This document shows positions 63,264 through 64,000 of a DNA stretch of 64,000 nucleotides, piece after piece. Made by a program: the position numbers and the translations under genes. The notes under the pieces were generated by a model, which ran no database searches, was not told the DNA's origin, and was given only the letters and a program-made list of their open reading frames with translations. The stretch's first letter is position 1. Every line of letters starts with the position of its first letter. The stretch comes from Tilletia caries (Eukaryota; Basidiomycota; Exobasidiomycetes; Tilletiales; Tilletiaceae), in assembly GCA_032718865.1 (NCBI GenBank), contig JALUTQ010000026.1, positions 1,054,001 to 1,118,000 on the forward strand. The letters run 5' to 3'.

Positions 63264-64000
63264 CAGAGAGTATCAGGTTGTGGACCCAGGTGTGTGTTTA
63301 CCTACCCCACCATGAATCTCATATCCGTTCGCACAATTCGACGCTATTGGCTCTTTCTTTCCGGCAGATCAAGTATGACCAAGGACTCTGAATTTCGGAA
63401 GGCATGAAAGCCTTGGAAATAACCTAAGAGGTCATATCGAAGCGGGTTGTGATGAAGAAATGGATGGAAGAGGGGCTGAATGACGACTTGATGTGCCAGC
63501 TGAATCTGCACGATTCCCTGAGTGATGAGTCTATGGTCGCTGGACGAGCTTGACGCAGCACAGCAATCGCCGTCCTCGTGACGATGGGCTTTTTGGCTTG
63601 AACTCGTGAGCACCGGGTGCTTGACAGTGTCGGAGGCAGTCTGGGGTGAAGCATAGCGTGTCATCATCGATGATCTGTCAGCGAGGGCCGCGAGAATCGT
63701 TGCGTAGACTGCTCAAAGACGCTCACCTCACGATCACTAGTCGGTACAGGGTAGTGCGGTGTAGTTCTCCTTGCGGCAGGACTTTGCGCAAATGCCGCCA
63801 GGATTGGCGTGCAATCCAGACGAGAGCACGACGCAGCCATTGTAGCACGCACAGTCTGCGTCACGATGCGGGCACTGGAAAGATCCGCACGGTCAGTGAC
63901 ATATGATGTTCGCAATGGACTTAGGAAGGAAGCACTCACGCCTTCGTGATCGGAGTAAGCAACCCATTGGGCGTACATGCATGCGTTCCAGATGGTCTCG
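63264..64000 (-). repeat. right arm of 0.74 kb inverted repeat (continues past window)
   Basis: Reverse complement of 57141-57877. Its inner edge abuts the truncated cyclase pseudogene. It carries the last exon of the unidentified 57749 gene (plus strand) and exons 2-3 of the cysteine-rich gene (minus strand). Confidence 0.93.
63737..64000 (-). CDS. second copy of the cysteine-rich secreted protein, partial
   Basis: Exon 3 at 63874-63737 and the end of exon 2 from 63940 up to the window edge, identical in the readable part to 57141-57404, including the same stop and the same splice sites. Exon 1 lies outside the window. Near identity means very recent duplication or ongoing gene conversion. 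Confidence 0.75.

Overview
This window is from a nuclear chromosome of a fungus, most likely a basidiomycete. The genes have several short introns (about 50-105 nt) with GTRNGT donors and CTRAY-type branch points. The proteins include mitochondrial (uL22m, TIM21), ER (small subunit of serine palmitoyltransferase) and secreted families. Mobile DNA is of fungal types: tyrosine-recombinase retroelements, a chromodomain Ty3 element, hAT elements, a MULE and a Tad-like LINE scrap. I cannot name the species.

Layout. 0-5 kb: a MULE transposase cut by the window edge, then a 5'-truncated DIRS/Ngaro-like retroelement whose reverse transcriptase is interrupted by a spliceosomal intron. 5.4-9.3 kb: two spliced minus-strand genes for related small secreted/membrane proteins plus a decayed third copy. 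10-24.3 kb: the gene-rich host core, with an F-box protein, mitochondrial ribosomal protein uL22m, a serine palmitoyltransferase small-subunit homologue, a DUF2945 protein, a SIRT4-like sirtuin, a quinone oxidoreductase, an APH-fold phosphotransferase and TIM21. I traced exon by exon with phases that agree. 25-30.4 kb: a small secreted helical protein and decayed or weak genes.

30-56 kb is a transposon nest: a 6.5 kb Ty3 element with a perfect CCTTC target duplication that splits a decayed gene; a LINE fragment; a second DIRS-like element with gag; a 4.5 kb palindrome-ended unit holding a broken protein kinase gene and a broken hAT transposase; an unidentified Ser/Lys-rich ORF; a secreted-protein pseudogene hit by a 276 bp MITE; and a complete 3.8 kb hAT element with intact transposase and 8 bp target duplication.

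56.9-64 kb: a 0.74 kb near-identical inverted repeat, each arm carrying (part of) a cysteine-rich secreted-protein gene, encloses about 5.4 kb. Inside are wrecks of an ATP-grasp ligase gene and a dehydroquinate-synthase-like sugar-phosphate-cyclase gene, the pair that in other fungi and cyanobacteria makes mycosporines. Both carry stops and frameshifts, and the cyclase is cut at the repeat boundary. I read this as a rearranged, dead mycosporine-type cluster. The inverted-repeat-bounded dead cluster and the kinase inside hAT-type ends are the two regions most worth following up.
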